Shown one piece after another: positions 15,033 to 23,270 of a stretch of DNA of 25,857 bases (its first letter is position 1; the number at the start of each line of letters is the position of its first letter). The notes beneath the pieces were generated by a model that was given only the letters and a program-made list of their open reading frames with translations, had not been told where the DNA came from and ran no database searches. Source of the stretch: JAAYBY01 sp964654125 (GTDB taxonomy: Bacteria > Bacillota > Clostridia > Saccharofermentanales > UBA5734); contig CAZZGG010000029.1 of NCBI GenBank assembly GCA_964654125.1, positions 1-25,857 of the forward strand. Reading direction: 5' to 3'. A program made the translations under genes and the position numbers.

Positions 15033-16741
15033 GAGACGAAAATAAACCGCTGGATCCGACAACTGTCAGCCCGACCAATTTTATTGATGAGCTGATCATA
15101 GAGGATCTATCCCCGGGTGGCCGTTATGCCGGCAAGACTGTCCACACCCGCTTTCCACCTGAACCCAACGGTTATCTGCATATTGGCCATGCCAAGGCGA
15201 TCGTGATTGATTTTGGCACAGCTGAGCGTTTTGCCGGCCTGTGCAACCTGCGCATGGATGATACCAATCCCAGTAAAGAAGATGTCGAGTATGTTGATGC
15301 CATCAAGGAAGATATCCACTGGCTGGGTTATGACTGGGCGGACAGGTTCTATTATGCCTCAGATTTTTTTGACGCCATGTATGAACTGGCTGTCCAGCTG
15401 ATCGAAAAAGGCCTGGCTTATGTGTGTGAGCTGAGCGCCAGCCAGGTACGCCAGATGCGCGGTGATATCACTACACCGGCCCAGCCCAGCCCCTGGCGCG
15501 ACAGGCCCATCAGCGAGAGCCTTGATCTGTTCGCCCGCATGAAAAAAGGCGAATTCCCCGATGGGGCCATGACCTTGCGGGCCAAGATTGATCTGGCCTC
15601 GGGTAATTTCAATATGCGCGATCCGGTCATCTACCGCATCATGCATGCCAGCCACCACCGGACGGGAGACAAATGGTGCATTTATCCCATGTATGATTAT
15701 GCCCATCCTCTGGAGGATGCCCTGGAGGAGATAACCCATTCACTATGTTCTTTGGAGTTTGAAGACCACCGGCCACTGTATGAGTGGGTCATTGATAACC
15801 TGGACGGCCTGCCGGCCAAGCCGCGCCAGATTGAGTTTGCCCGTCTCGGTATCAACCATACAGTGATGAGCAAGCGCAAACTGCGCCAGCTGGTCGAAAA
15901 TGGGCTGGTTTCCGGTTGGGACGACCCCCGCATGCCCACCTTGTGCGGCTTGCGCCGGCGGGGTTACACCCCTGCCTCAATCAGGAATTTTTGTGACCGG
16001 ATTGGTGTTTCCAAGGTTAACAGCACTGTTGATTATGCTTTTTTAGAGCACTGCCTGCGTGAGGATCTCAACAGCAATGCCCAAAGGATCATGGCAGTCT
16101 TAAAGCCGATCAAACTGGTCATCACCAATTATCCGGCGGATAAAACTGAGACCTTCCCAATTGAAAATAATCCGGAAGATCCGGCTGCCGGCATGCGCGA
16201 GATCAGCTTTTCCCGTGAGCTCTGGATCGAAGCCGATGATTTTATGCCGGAGCCGCCCCGAAAATATTTCCGCCTCTTCCCTGGTAATGAAGTGCGGCTT
16301 AAATCAGCCTACCTGGTCCGCTGCACCGGCTTTAAAGCCGCCCCGGATGGCTCTGTGCTGGAGGTCTATGCTGAATACGATCCCGCTTCACGTGGGGGCA
16401 GCGCCCCGGACGGGCGCAGGGTCAAAGGAACGATCCACTGGGCTGATGCTAAAACTGCCCTGCCAGCGGAAGTCAGGCTCTATGACAATCTTTTCACAAG
16501 TGAAGACCCTGACGCCGGCGAAGGCGACTTTTTGGACTATGTTAACCATGATTCACTAAGTGTCCTGACTGATTGCATGATTGAAGCCGGCGTGGCCGGC
16601 CAGACAGTTCCGGCCTCTTTCCAGTTCCTCCGCCTGGGTTATTTTTGTCTTGACTCGGTGGACAGCAAGCCCGAGCGGCTGGTTTTCAACAGGTCTGTCT
16701 CTTTAAAAGACAGTTACCGCTTTAACAAACAGGAGAAATAG
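15029..16741 (+). CDS. glnS: Glutamine--tRNA ligase
   Basis: Charges tRNA-Gln directly with glutamine. GlnRS is found in only part of the Bacillota, many of which instead use misacylation plus the GatCAB amidotransferase. The sequence has the GlnRS form of the first motif, TRFPPEPNGYLHIGHAKA, the signature LRMDDTNPSKEDVEYV, the stretch HPLEDALEEITHSLCSLEF, and VMSKRKL as the KMSKS loop (residues 279-285). The C-terminal half is the two-beta-barrel anticodon-binding domain. Its 570 residues match the bacterial GlnRS length. ATG overlaps the gltX stop by 4 nt; the next gene begins 1 nt after its own stop. Confidence 0.97.
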   Translation: MRDENKPLDPTTVSPTNFIDELIIEDLSPGGRYAGKTVHTRFPPEPNGYLHIGHAKAIVIDFGTAERFAGLCNLRMDDTNPSKEDVEYVDAIKEDIHWLGYDWADRFYYASDFFDAMYELAVQLIEKGLAYVCELSASQVRQMRGDITTPAQPSPWRDRPISESLDLFARMKKGEFPDGAMTLRAKIDLASGNFNMRDPVIYRIMHASHHRTGDKWCIYPMYDYAHPLEDALEEITHSLCSLEFEDHRPLYEWVIDNLDGLPAKPRQIEFARLGINHTVMSKRKLRQLVENGLVSGWDDPRMPTLCGLRRRGYTPASIRNFCDRIGVSKVNSTVDYAFLEHCLREDLNSNAQRIMAVLKPIKLVITNYPADKTETFPIENNPEDPAAGMREISFSRELWIEADDFMPEPPRKYFRLFPGNEVRLKSAYLVRCTGFKAAPDGSVLEVYAEYDPASRGGSAPDGRRVKGTIHWADAKTALPAEVRLYDNLFTSEDPDAGEGDFLDYVNHDSLSVLTDCMIEAGVAGQTVPASFQFLRLGYFCLDSVDSKPERLVFNRSVSLKDSYRFNKQEK

Positions 16742-16742
16742 C

Positions 16743-17939
16743 ATGTTAGATTTTAACTACTGCAGTCCCACCAATTTTATTTTCGGACGCGGCCGCCAGG
16801 CAGAAAGCGGCCGGCTCTGCCAGGAGCTGGGTGCCAGCCATGTCCTGATCCACTACGGAACCGGTTCAGTTATTAAAAGCGGTCTCCTGCAAGAGGTCCA
16901 GACCTCACTTGAGGCAGCCGGCCTGACTGTCTCTTTACTGGGCGGAGCTGTACCCAACCCGCACGACACCCTGGTTTATGAGGGAATTGAGCTCTGCCGC
17001 AGCAAGGGGATTGACCTGGTTTTAGGGATTGGCGGCGGCAGCGCAGTTGACTCAGCCAAGGCCATTGCAGTCGGTGCCTGCTATGAGGGTGATTTCTGGG
17101 ATCTTTATTCCGGCAAGGCCCAGCCTAAAAAACGTCTGCTCCTGGGCACCATAGTGACCTTGCCGGCCACCGGCACAGAAGGCTCCAACAGTGCCGTCAT
17201 CACCAGGACTAAGGATATGCTCAAACGGGGCCTGCGCTCAGACCTGAACCGGCCCGATTTTTCCATCATTAATCCGGACCTGACCAGCACCCTGCCAGCC
17301 TGGCAGATTGCCTGCGGGGCAGCCGACATCATGTCACATGTCTTTGAGCGCTATTTTAGTCAAACAGAGGATGTTATCCTGACTGACCACTTGTGTGAAG
17401 GCCTGCTTTGCACTGTTTTGGATGTCACACCCAAGGCCCTGGCTGAACCGGCTGCCTATGGGCCCAGGGCCAACCTGATGTGGTCTTCCACCATTGCCCA
17501 CATCGGGCTTTTGGGTATGGGCCGCCAGGAGGACTGGAGCGTGCATGCCCTAGAGCATGAACTCAGTGCCCTCTATGATGTAGCCCACGGCGCTGGCCTG
17601 GCTGCTCTTTACCCAGCCTGGATGCAGTATATGCTGCCCCACGATCCGGCCCGTTTTGCCCGCCTGGCTGAGCGTGTTTTTGGCGTGAACAGGCAGGACC
17701 TGACCGATGAGGCAGCCGGGCGGCTGGCGATTTTAAAGCTGGCTGATTTTTTCCAGTCGATCGGCCTGCCGACTAATCTGGTCGATCTGGGCACCAAGCA
17801 GGCGGACCTGCCTTTGCTGGCAGAAAAAGTCAAGCGCAATCCTGACGGCAGCTGTGGTTTTTACCTGCCCCTGCAGGATGCAGATATCCTGGCTATTTAT
17901 GAGCTGGCTTTCGCCTGGCAAAAAGATGATTTGAGTTAG
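16743..17939 (+). CDS. Iron-containing alcohol dehydrogenase (butanol dehydrogenase-like)
   Basis: Group III NAD(P)H-dependent alcohol dehydrogenase that reduces aldehydes to alcohols in fermentation. The 398 residues show the nucleotide-binding motif GIGGGSAVDSAKA (about 95-107), PATGTEGSNSAVIT, and four metal ligands with the family spacing: Asp195, His199, His268 and His282 (in DIMSH, VHALEHE and AHGAGLA). Overall closest in pattern to clostridial butanol dehydrogenases (BdhA/YqdH type); the physiological substrate is not certain. ATG with AGGAG upstream, 1 nt after glnS, so it shares the tRNA-synthetase transcript. It ends directly against the convergent galM stop. Confidence 0.93.
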   Translation: MLDFNYCSPTNFIFGRGRQAESGRLCQELGASHVLIHYGTGSVIKSGLLQEVQTSLEAAGLTVSLLGGAVPNPHDTLVYEGIELCRSKGIDLVLGIGGGSAVDSAKAIAVGACYEGDFWDLYSGKAQPKKRLLLGTIVTLPATGTEGSNSAVITRTKDMLKRGLRSDLNRPDFSIINPDLTSTLPAWQIACGAADIMSHVFERYFSQTEDVILTDHLCEGLLCTVLDVTPKALAEPAAYGPRANLMWSSTIAHIGLLGMGRQEDWSVHALEHELSALYDVAHGAGLAALYPAWMQYMLPHDPARFARLAERVFGVNRQDLTDEAAGRLAILKLADFFQSIGLPTNLVDLGTKQADLPLLAEKVKRNPDGSCGFYLPLQDADILAIYELAFAWQKDDLS

Positions 17940-18980
17940 TTATTTAACCCCGAAACTGTAGCTGGTAGTCTGGCGGTAAGTCTGCCCGGCCGCCAGCACA
18001 GGGCTGGGGAAGCGGGTCTGGCGCGGTGAGTTGGGAAAATGCTGGGTTTCCAGGCAAAAACCATTGCGCCAGTCATAAAAGGCACCTTCCTTGCCTAGAT
18101 CAGGCTCCATGAAATTACCACTGTAAAACTGCATACCGGGCAGACTGGTCAGCACCTGCATGGTCCGGCCACTTTTAGGCTCGAAAACCCTGGCACAGGG
18201 GCGCAGCTGGCCGGCTTCACCCCGGATGACAAAGTTATGGTCGTAGCCAGCCGCTGTCTCATCTATCATGGCCCCAATGGGGTGTGGGCTGGTAAAATCA
18301 AAAGCTGTCCCTGCCACAGGCTCAATCTGGCCGGTCGGGATGCCAACCTGGTCAATCGGCGTATAGTAATCAGCTTCTATTTGCAGCTCATGGTCAAGAA
18401 TTGTGCCACTGCCCTGGCCGCGCAGATTAAAGTAGCTGTGGTTGGTCAGGCTGACGATCGTGTTCTGATCAGAAACAGCCTCGTATTCAATCTTTAGGCT
18501 GTGCTGCTTTTCCAGTGTATAGGTGACTTTAAGAGCCAGGTTACCTGGATAACCTTCTTCCAGATCAGGGCTGGTGTAGTGAAAGCTGACGGCCGGCCCG
18601 GCTTTTGTTATAAATGGATCAGCCTGCCAGACAACCCGGCTCAGGCCGACTAATCCACCATGCAGGTGATTGGGCCCATCATTGGCTGCCAGCTGATAGG
18701 TCTTGCCATCCAGCTGGAAACTGGCAGCTTCAATCCGGTTGGCAAAGCGGCCCACCACCGCCCCATGGTAAGGGTTGCTCTTTTTCTCATAATCTGCCAG
18801 CCTGTCATAGCCCAGCACCACATCTTGTAAAAGGCCCTCTCTATCAGGTAAAAGCAGCCTTTGCAGGCTGGCGCCATAAGACAAAAGAGTGCAAAAGACA
18901 CCATCTGCCAGATAGAGGGTGTAGCTGTCAACTTGTTGGCCAGTAGCTGTCTTACCAAAATACCTAACTTCAATGCTCAT
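17940..18980 (-). CDS. galM: Aldose 1-epimerase (galactose mutarotase)
   Basis: Interconverts alpha and beta anomers of aldoses, feeding galactose or glucose to kinases. The 346 residues carry NDGPNHLHGG (His107), LTNHSYFNLRG (His181), GYDHNFV (Asp247) and the catalytic base in GFCLETQHFPNSP (Glu311), all in the expected order. No signal peptide, so cytoplasmic. ATG start with AGGAG 7 nt upstream inside the end of the previous gene (11-nt overlap). No other galactose genes are near; it is the last gene of the thioredoxin-polyferredoxin operon, an odd partner set. Confidence 0.96.
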   Translation of the reverse strand: MSIEVRYFGKTATGQQVDSYTLYLADGVFCTLLSYGASLQRLLLPDREGLLQDVVLGYDRLADYEKKSNPYHGAVVGRFANRIEAASFQLDGKTYQLAANDGPNHLHGGLVGLSRVVWQADPFITKAGPAVSFHYTSPDLEEGYPGNLALKVTYTLEKQHSLKIEYEAVSDQNTIVSLTNHSYFNLRGQGSGTILDHELQIEADYYTPIDQVGIPTGQIEPVAGTAFDFTSPHPIGAMIDETAAGYDHNFVIRGEAGQLRPCARVFEPKSGRTMQVLTSLPGMQFYSGNFMEPDLGKEGAFYDWRNGFCLETQHFPNSPRQTRFPSPVLAAGQTYRQTTSYSFGVK

Positions 18981-19866
18981 ATTTTTGCTCCTGTACTTTT
19001 TCTTTAGCTATAAAACCAAGCTTGATGGCGCCGGTCGGACAAACAGCTGCACATTCGCCGCAGCGGATACATTCCGGACCATTGCCATCGTAGGGCACCG
19101 CAACCCGCATGGGGCACTGTCTGGTGCAGGCTGCGCAATGAATACAAAGCTCCTCGTCCACCCTGAGGCGGTAGAGGCTGAAACGGTTAAACAAGCCATA
19201 AATTGCACCCAATGGGCACAAATAGCGGCAAAATGGCCGGTAAATCATGGTTGAAGCAACAATGACCGCCAGCAGGATTGACATTTTCCAACTAAAGAGC
19301 CAACCAGCCAGGGCCCGCAGGCCACTATTGGCTAAAAGCAGCGGAATACCAGCCATGAAGGTGCCGGACGGGCAGACATAGCTACAAAACACCGGTGTAC
19401 CATAAGTGAAGATGAGCCGCAAAAGCAAAGGTGCCAGGATGACCAGTGTGATCAGCAACAGGTATTTTAACTGGCACAGCCTGCTGTGCAGTTTTTCCTT
19501 GCGGGCCGGTTCATGTTTTTTTAGGGGTAGCTTGTGCCACAGTTCCTGAAACCAGCCGAAAGGGCAGAGCCAACCACAGATAAAGCGGCCCAGCACTGTG
19601 CCGCTTAAAACTAAAAAGCCCAGCACATAAAAAGGAATGCGCCAGAGCGGGTCAGCCAGACCGTTTTGCAGGCTGCCCAGAGGACAGGCACCTAAAGCAC
19701 CAGGACAAGAATAGCAGTTCAGGCCGGGCAGGCAGAGGTTTTTTAAAGGGCCCTGGTAGATTTTGCCGCTGAAAAAGCCAGTTAGATTGGCATTGGCCAG
19801 CAAAAAGGCAGCCGCCTGGCCCAGCATGCGTTGTCTTTTTTGTTTTATGAGCCGCTTTTTAGCCAA
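18970..19866 (-). CDS. NapH-like membrane polyferredoxin (4Fe-4S binding)
   Basis: Membrane electron-transfer protein with several membrane helices and four or more Cys clusters. Residues 45-61 have CLPGLNCYSCPGALGAC; two CxxxCP motifs at the membrane face (C97GWLCP, C161SYVCP) and a third at C213RYLCP are typical of the Fer4_5/NapH type. The C-terminal domain holds two classical 4Fe-4S sites (C241-x2-C-x2-C-x3-C and C266-x2-C-x2-C-x3-C). Likely role: passing electrons across or along the membrane to a partner; the partner here may be the adjacent CXXC mini-protein and thioredoxin. Start is TTG at 19866 with GGGGTG upstream, overlapping the mini-protein gene by 8 nt; the ATG at residue 14 is an alternative. 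Confidence 0.9.
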   Translation of the reverse strand: MAKKRLIKQKRQRMLGQAAAFLLANANLTGFFSGKIYQGPLKNLCLPGLNCYSCPGALGACPLGSLQNGLADPLWRIPFYVLGFLVLSGTVLGRFICGWLCPFGWFQELWHKLPLKKHEPARKEKLHSRLCQLKYLLLITLVILAPLLLRLIFTYGTPVFCSYVCPSGTFMAGIPLLLANSGLRALAGWLFSWKMSILLAVIVASTMIYRPFCRYLCPLGAIYGLFNRFSLYRLRVDEELCIHCAACTRQCPMRVAVPYDGNGPECIRCGECAAVCPTGAIKLGFIAKEKVQEQKYEH

Positions 19867-20029
19867 TGCCGATGCACCCCAGACAGATCTGGACCGCCCT
19901 GGCCAGCACTTGCTTGTACTCCTGCCGCCAGATACCAGCCAGACTCAGGATAATTCCGCCAGCAAGAACCAGCCACCTGATTTTGCTGGCAGATCGGGAA
20001 AGTTGGCGGATTTCGGGTTTTTCCTGCAT
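19859..20029 (-). CDS. CD1871A-like CXXC motif mini-protein
   Basis: A 56-residue protein too short for many gene callers. It has a basic N-terminus, one membrane helix (about 19-32, WLVLAGGIILSLAGI) and ends with QICLGCIGIG, so Cys49-x-x-Cys52 lies near the extreme C-terminus. This Cys-x-x-Cys-Ile-Gly-Ile-Gly ending is the hallmark of the CD1871A family of clostridial mini-proteins of unknown function. ATG at 20029, 11 nt after the thioredoxin stop, with only a weak GCGAG ribosome site. The stop overlaps the polyferredoxin start. The order thioredoxin, CXXC mini-protein, polyferredoxin suggests one redox unit. Confidence 0.85.
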   Translation of the reverse strand: MQEKPEIRQLSRSASKIRWLVLAGGIILSLAGIWRQEYKQVLARAVQICLGCIGIG

Positions 20030-20040
20030 TTTTTTCTCGC

Positions 20041-20526
20041 TTAGGGCAGCTGGCGATCTATCATCTGACGGATTTTGTTTTGCATGGAATCAGCATAACC
20101 TGCTGTACTTTCCACCAGCTTGCCGTCTTTAAACACACTGAACTGGGGGATGGACTGGGCATTGTACTGCCTGGCCAGGTCTTTGGCGTCATCGACATTG
20201 ATCTTGACTATCAGGGCCTTGCCAGCATATTCCTGGGCCAGTTGCTCAACAAAGGGTGCTGCCAGGCGGCAGGGAGCACACCAGGCAGCCCAGAAATCGA
20301 CAAAAACTGGCTCCTTGGCTTCAGCGATGAACTTGTTAAAATCGGCCAGAGCTTCTTCTTTAATGCTGGCAGTATCTGCACTTAAAAGGACCACAGCACC
20401 CTGGCTGGACTGGTCTTTACCTGTCTGCCCGCTTGCCTTGGACTGATAAATAGTGACAAAGACTATTCCTAATATAATGACAACAAGTCCTGCTGCCACT
20501 GAGTAAAAGACTTTATTCTTATTCAT
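20041..20526 (-). CDS. Membrane-anchored thioredoxin-like protein
   Basis: Thiol-disulfide protein with an N-terminal membrane anchor (residues 8-26) and a thioredoxin domain (about 55-161) facing outward if the anchor is uncleaved. The active site is FWAAWCAPC (Cys83, Cys86), and the cis-Pro is in SIPQFS (Pro127), both intact; WCAPC is closer to general thioredoxins than to DsbA-like oxidases. The chosen start is ATG at 20526 with GTGAGG upstream; a TTG at 20556 has no ribosome site. 161 residues. First gene of the operon with the CXXC mini-protein, the polyferredoxin and galM. Confidence 0.92.
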   Translation of the reverse strand: MNKNKVFYSVAAGLVVIILGIVFVTIYQSKASGQTGKDQSSQGAVVLLSADTASIKEEALADFNKFIAEAKEPVFVDFWAAWCAPCRLAAPFVEQLAQEYAGKALIVKINVDDAKDLARQYNAQSIPQFSVFKDGKLVESTAGYADSMQNKIRQMIDRQLP

Positions 20527-20594
20527 AAAAAACCTCACATTTATGACAAAGCTCAAAATAACTGCTTGCTTTGTTGTTTCACGAAATCAATCTT

Positions 20595-20623
20595 ATCATA
20601 AAACAGCTGCAGTTTTAGTGTCA
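20595..20623 (-). promoter_or_regulatory. Possible promoter of the thioredoxin operon
   Basis: On the minus strand a weak -35 TGACAC (20623-20618), a 17-nt spacer and TATGAT (20600-20595), about 70 nt upstream of the ATG. The -35 box touches the palindrome at 20622-20634. Confidence 0.4.
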
Positions 20624-20634
20624 TTGTCACAATG
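20622..20634. repeat. 13-bp palindrome CATTGTCACAATG
   Basis: Perfect 6-bp arms around one central base, immediately after the acyl-CoA ligase stop codon and overlapping the possible -35 box of the thioredoxin operon. It is a candidate operator; no regulator can be named from the sequence. Confidence 0.45.
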
Positions 20635-22380
20635 TTAATAGTTTCTTTTTATTTTCTTGGAGGTTGTTTTTTCAAACTCTGTCTCCCGCAAGGAGAAGTC
20701 GCGAATGTACTTGTAGGTGGCCAGCATATGGTTAACCTTGCGCACCTCCTCATTAATCACCTTTTTGACTTCAGCAGAGTTTAAGGCAACATCGCCCAGC
20801 TCCTCTTTGATCTTTTCAGCATCGGGGAAGATCTCAGCAAAAACAACCGTCTCGCCAGACCCATCCGTCATGCCGGAAACAAGGCTTTCCTGGACATAGT
20901 CGCTCTGGCCGAGCAGGAACTCGATTTCTTCGGGGAAGATATTCTTGCCATTTTTTGTGACAATCACATTTTTTTTGCGACCGGTGATTATTACAAAGCC
21001 ATTTTTATCCAGATAGCCCAGGTCTCCGGTATGGAAGAAGCCAGCAGAATCAATCACATCGGCTGTGGCTGCATCATCCTCATAGTAGCCCAGCATGACA
21101 TTAGGCCCCTTGCCGATGATCTCTCCAATACCATCTTCATCATGATCAATGGTCTTGACTTCGACGCCTGGCAAGGCCAGGCCGGCAGCCTTATCGTTAT
21201 AGTCAACATCCCTGTTCAGGGCCAGGATTGGTGCACATTCGGTCAAGCCATAACCCTGGATGCTGAAAAGGCCCAGGTCGCGCAGACTTTTTAAAATAGC
21301 CGGATCTATGGCAGCACCACCGGAAATCAGCAGTCTTAATTCTCCGCCGAAGTTTTTATGGATGGGGGCAAAGAGCTTTTTGCGCAGGTCCAGGCCAACC
21401 TTGCGCAAGGTATTACTCAGCTTGAGACCAGTGTTGAATTTTTTAGCCAGTTTGGCATCTGTTGTGGCAGACTTGATGATCCTTTTGTGGAACATTTCCA
21501 GCATTAAGGGCACAGCCAGCATGATTGTCACTTTTGATTCCTGCATATTCTTGGTGATATGGCGCAGGCCTTCGCAGACAGCAACTGTGCAGCCACGGTA
21601 AATAGGGCAGAGGAAGCCACAGGTGCATTCGTAGGTATGGTGCAGGGGCAGGACAGACAAAAAGACATCCTTGGGCCCGATATAGACCATCTGGCACATG
21701 GCCATCAGATTGATACAGATATTGGCATGTGAAAGCATGACAGCCTTGGATTTGGCGGTGGTGCCGGAGGTAAAGAGCAAGATGCCCAAGGCATCAGGAT
21801 CGATCTTGACTGAAGCAAAGGCAGTGTCACCCTGGTCTAAAAGTTCCTGGCCTTCCAGGAGCAGCTGCCAGAAGGAAAGGTCATCTCCTGCTGGATCATC
21901 CATACAGACATAGTGGGCCACTTCATCCAGCTCAGACCTGATCGCTGCCACATCATCAGCTTTGCTGCTGCTGTAGATCAGCACATCAGCGTGGGAGCGC
22001 TTCAGCAAACTGGCCAGTTCCGGCCGGGGCAGCTCCTTATCCAGTGGTACCACCACAGCTGCGCTGTTAACTGTTGCCAGATAAGAGACATACCATTCAT
22101 AACGGGTTTCAGCCAGGATGGCAATTCTGCCCAAGGGTAGGTCAGCATTTAATAAACGGGTTCCCAGGGCGGCCACATCAGCGGCAAATTGTTTGTAAGT
22201 GACCGGGATGTATGGTTTTTCCTTGAGGCCAGCCTTTGTTGCATCAGTTTTACCCTGGCTCAGCACCCGCTGGTCTTTAACTAAAAAGGCTGCCTTGTCA
22301 GCAAATTTTGCCGCACTTTGTTTCAGCATATCGCGCAGATCAACGATTTTTTCTACTTCATATAATGGTATGTTCTTCAT
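20635..22380 (-). CDS. AMP-dependent acyl-CoA synthetase (long-chain fatty acid--CoA ligase type)
   Basis: Activates a carboxylic acid, probably a fatty acid, through an acyl-adenylate to acyl-CoA. The 581 residues have the AMP-binding P-loop LFTSGTTAKSKAVMLSH (about 202-218), LLISGGAAIDPAI, GYGLTECAPI, FHTGDLGYLD, and GRKKNVIVTKNGKNIFPEEIE with the mobile C-terminal domain. The ending TSKKIKRNY resembles the family's catalytic-Lys tail. No membrane segments. The ATG at 22380 is preferred; an in-frame TTG two codons earlier sits closer to AAAGGGG, so the exact start is uncertain. It is a single-gene unit with its own promoter, 108 nt ahead of the thioredoxin start. Confidence 0.93.
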   Translation of the reverse strand: MKNIPLYEVEKIVDLRDMLKQSAAKFADKAAFLVKDQRVLSQGKTDATKAGLKEKPYIPVTYKQFAADVAALGTRLLNADLPLGRIAILAETRYEWYVSYLATVNSAAVVVPLDKELPRPELASLLKRSHADVLIYSSSKADDVAAIRSELDEVAHYVCMDDPAGDDLSFWQLLLEGQELLDQGDTAFASVKIDPDALGILLFTSGTTAKSKAVMLSHANICINLMAMCQMVYIGPKDVFLSVLPLHHTYECTCGFLCPIYRGCTVAVCEGLRHITKNMQESKVTIMLAVPLMLEMFHKRIIKSATTDAKLAKKFNTGLKLSNTLRKVGLDLRKKLFAPIHKNFGGELRLLISGGAAIDPAILKSLRDLGLFSIQGYGLTECAPILALNRDVDYNDKAAGLALPGVEVKTIDHDEDGIGEIIGKGPNVMLGYYEDDAATADVIDSAGFFHTGDLGYLDKNGFVIITGRKKNVIVTKNGKNIFPEEIEFLLGQSDYVQESLVSGMTDGSGETVVFAEIFPDAEKIKEELGDVALNSAEVKKVINEEVRKVNHMLATYKYIRDFSLRETEFEKTTSKKIKRNY

Positions 22381-22436
22381 TTTCAACTTTTCCCCTTTAT
22401 TCCATAAATCCTTTAAATGGCTGGCTGTATGTTAGT

Positions 22437-22465
22437 ATTATAACCAAACAAAAGCATCTAGTGAA
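22437..22465 (-). promoter_or_regulatory. Promoter of the acyl-CoA ligase gene
   Basis: On the minus strand TTCACT (22465-22460), a 17-nt spacer and a perfect TATAAT (22442-22437), about 57 nt upstream of the ATG. Confidence 0.65.
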
Positions 22466-22547
22466 TCAAAACATTTTTTTAGCTGGATTTTTTGCTAATT
22501 AGCTAGTATTAGCCAGAATTTTTAGCGAAATCTGCTGTAAAAGAGGC

Positions 22548-22553
22548 TACAAT
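22548..22553 (+). promoter_or_regulatory. Possible -10 box of the metzincin gene
   Basis: TACAAT ends 6 nt before the ATG at 22560, without a clear -35 box. If used, the transcript would start at or next to the ATG and be leaderless, which would explain the absence of a well-placed ribosome site (GAGG is 13 nt away). Confidence 0.35.
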
Positions 22554-22559
22554 TTAAAT

Positions 22560-23270
22560 ATGGCAAAGAAATCTAAGCAAAAAAACGTTCTGCCGGTCAA
22601 CTTGAGCTGGTCAGATGACCAGCTCACTCTGACATGTCGGTTAAAATTTAATAAAAGAGCCCTGCAGACCGGCCTGGCCGAAAAGTCATATGCTGATTTA
22701 TTTTGTGCTGGGATCAAGCAGCACTGGTCAGGCAGCTACCAGCTGGCTGAGAGAAAAATCAGGCTTGATCTTGCCGTAATTCCCTGTCAGGACAAGCCTT
22801 ATGTCCGGGTTTTAGTCAAGCCCAGCCTGATCATGCCGGCCCATGTGATCAGCCCTTTTTACCGGCGCATCTGGGGTATTTTCAGAACAGGCCAATTAGA
22901 GAGCATGGGACTTTTCTGGTCGCCCCGCCAGCCGGGCCGGATTATCTTGCCGCCCTATCAGAATCAAGCCACCTTCAAGCGGGTGGCGGCCCACGAAATG
23001 GGCCATGTGTTTGGCTTGGGTGATGCCTATGCCGCTTTTTATCGTTTCTACCATGCCGCTCCCGGCACCCAGTCCTACATGATGCACAGCAACAGCCAGG
23101 TTCAGGCAGAAGAGGTCGAGCTGCTGCTGCAGGCTCAAGCAAGCGGCCGTATGCAATACTTCCCCCGGGCCTGGCACACCAAAACAGTTCTGCAAGGCAT
23201 CTGGCGGGACCTGCTGTATCTGGCCAAGTCCCTGGCCAGGAATGCCCGGCGTATCTGGCCCAGGCGCTGA
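22560..23270 (+). CDS. Metzincin-like zinc metalloprotease, uncharacterised
   Basis: The family is not recognised beyond the active site. HEMGHVFGLGD at 145-155 fits HExxHxxGxxD, in which Asp155 replaces the usual third His, as in snapalysin-like enzymes. SYMMHS at 172-177 supplies a Met-turn (Met174 or Met175) about 20 residues later, which supports a real metzincin fold. The 236 residues have no signal peptide or membrane segment; both ends are strongly basic (MAKKSKQK and RNARRIWPRR), so a cytoplasmic, perhaps nucleic-acid- or membrane-associated protein is possible. The N-terminal 130 residues match nothing I recognise. ATG at 22560; TGA abuts the serpin stop. Confidence 0.75.
   Translation: MAKKSKQKNVLPVNLSWSDDQLTLTCRLKFNKRALQTGLAEKSYADLFCAGIKQHWSGSYQLAERKIRLDLAVIPCQDKPYVRVLVKPSLIMPAHVISPFYRRIWGIFRTGQLESMGLFWSPRQPGRIILPPYQNQATFKRVAAHEMGHVFGLGDAYAAFYRFYHAAPGTQSYMMHSNSQVQAEEVELLLQAQASGRMQYFPRAWHTKTVLQGIWRDLLYLAKSLARNARRIWPRR

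Noticed and set aside
20527..20556. TTG start of the thioredoxin at 20556
   Set aside because: No ribosome site, whereas the ATG at 20526 has GTGAGG and gives a normal anchor.
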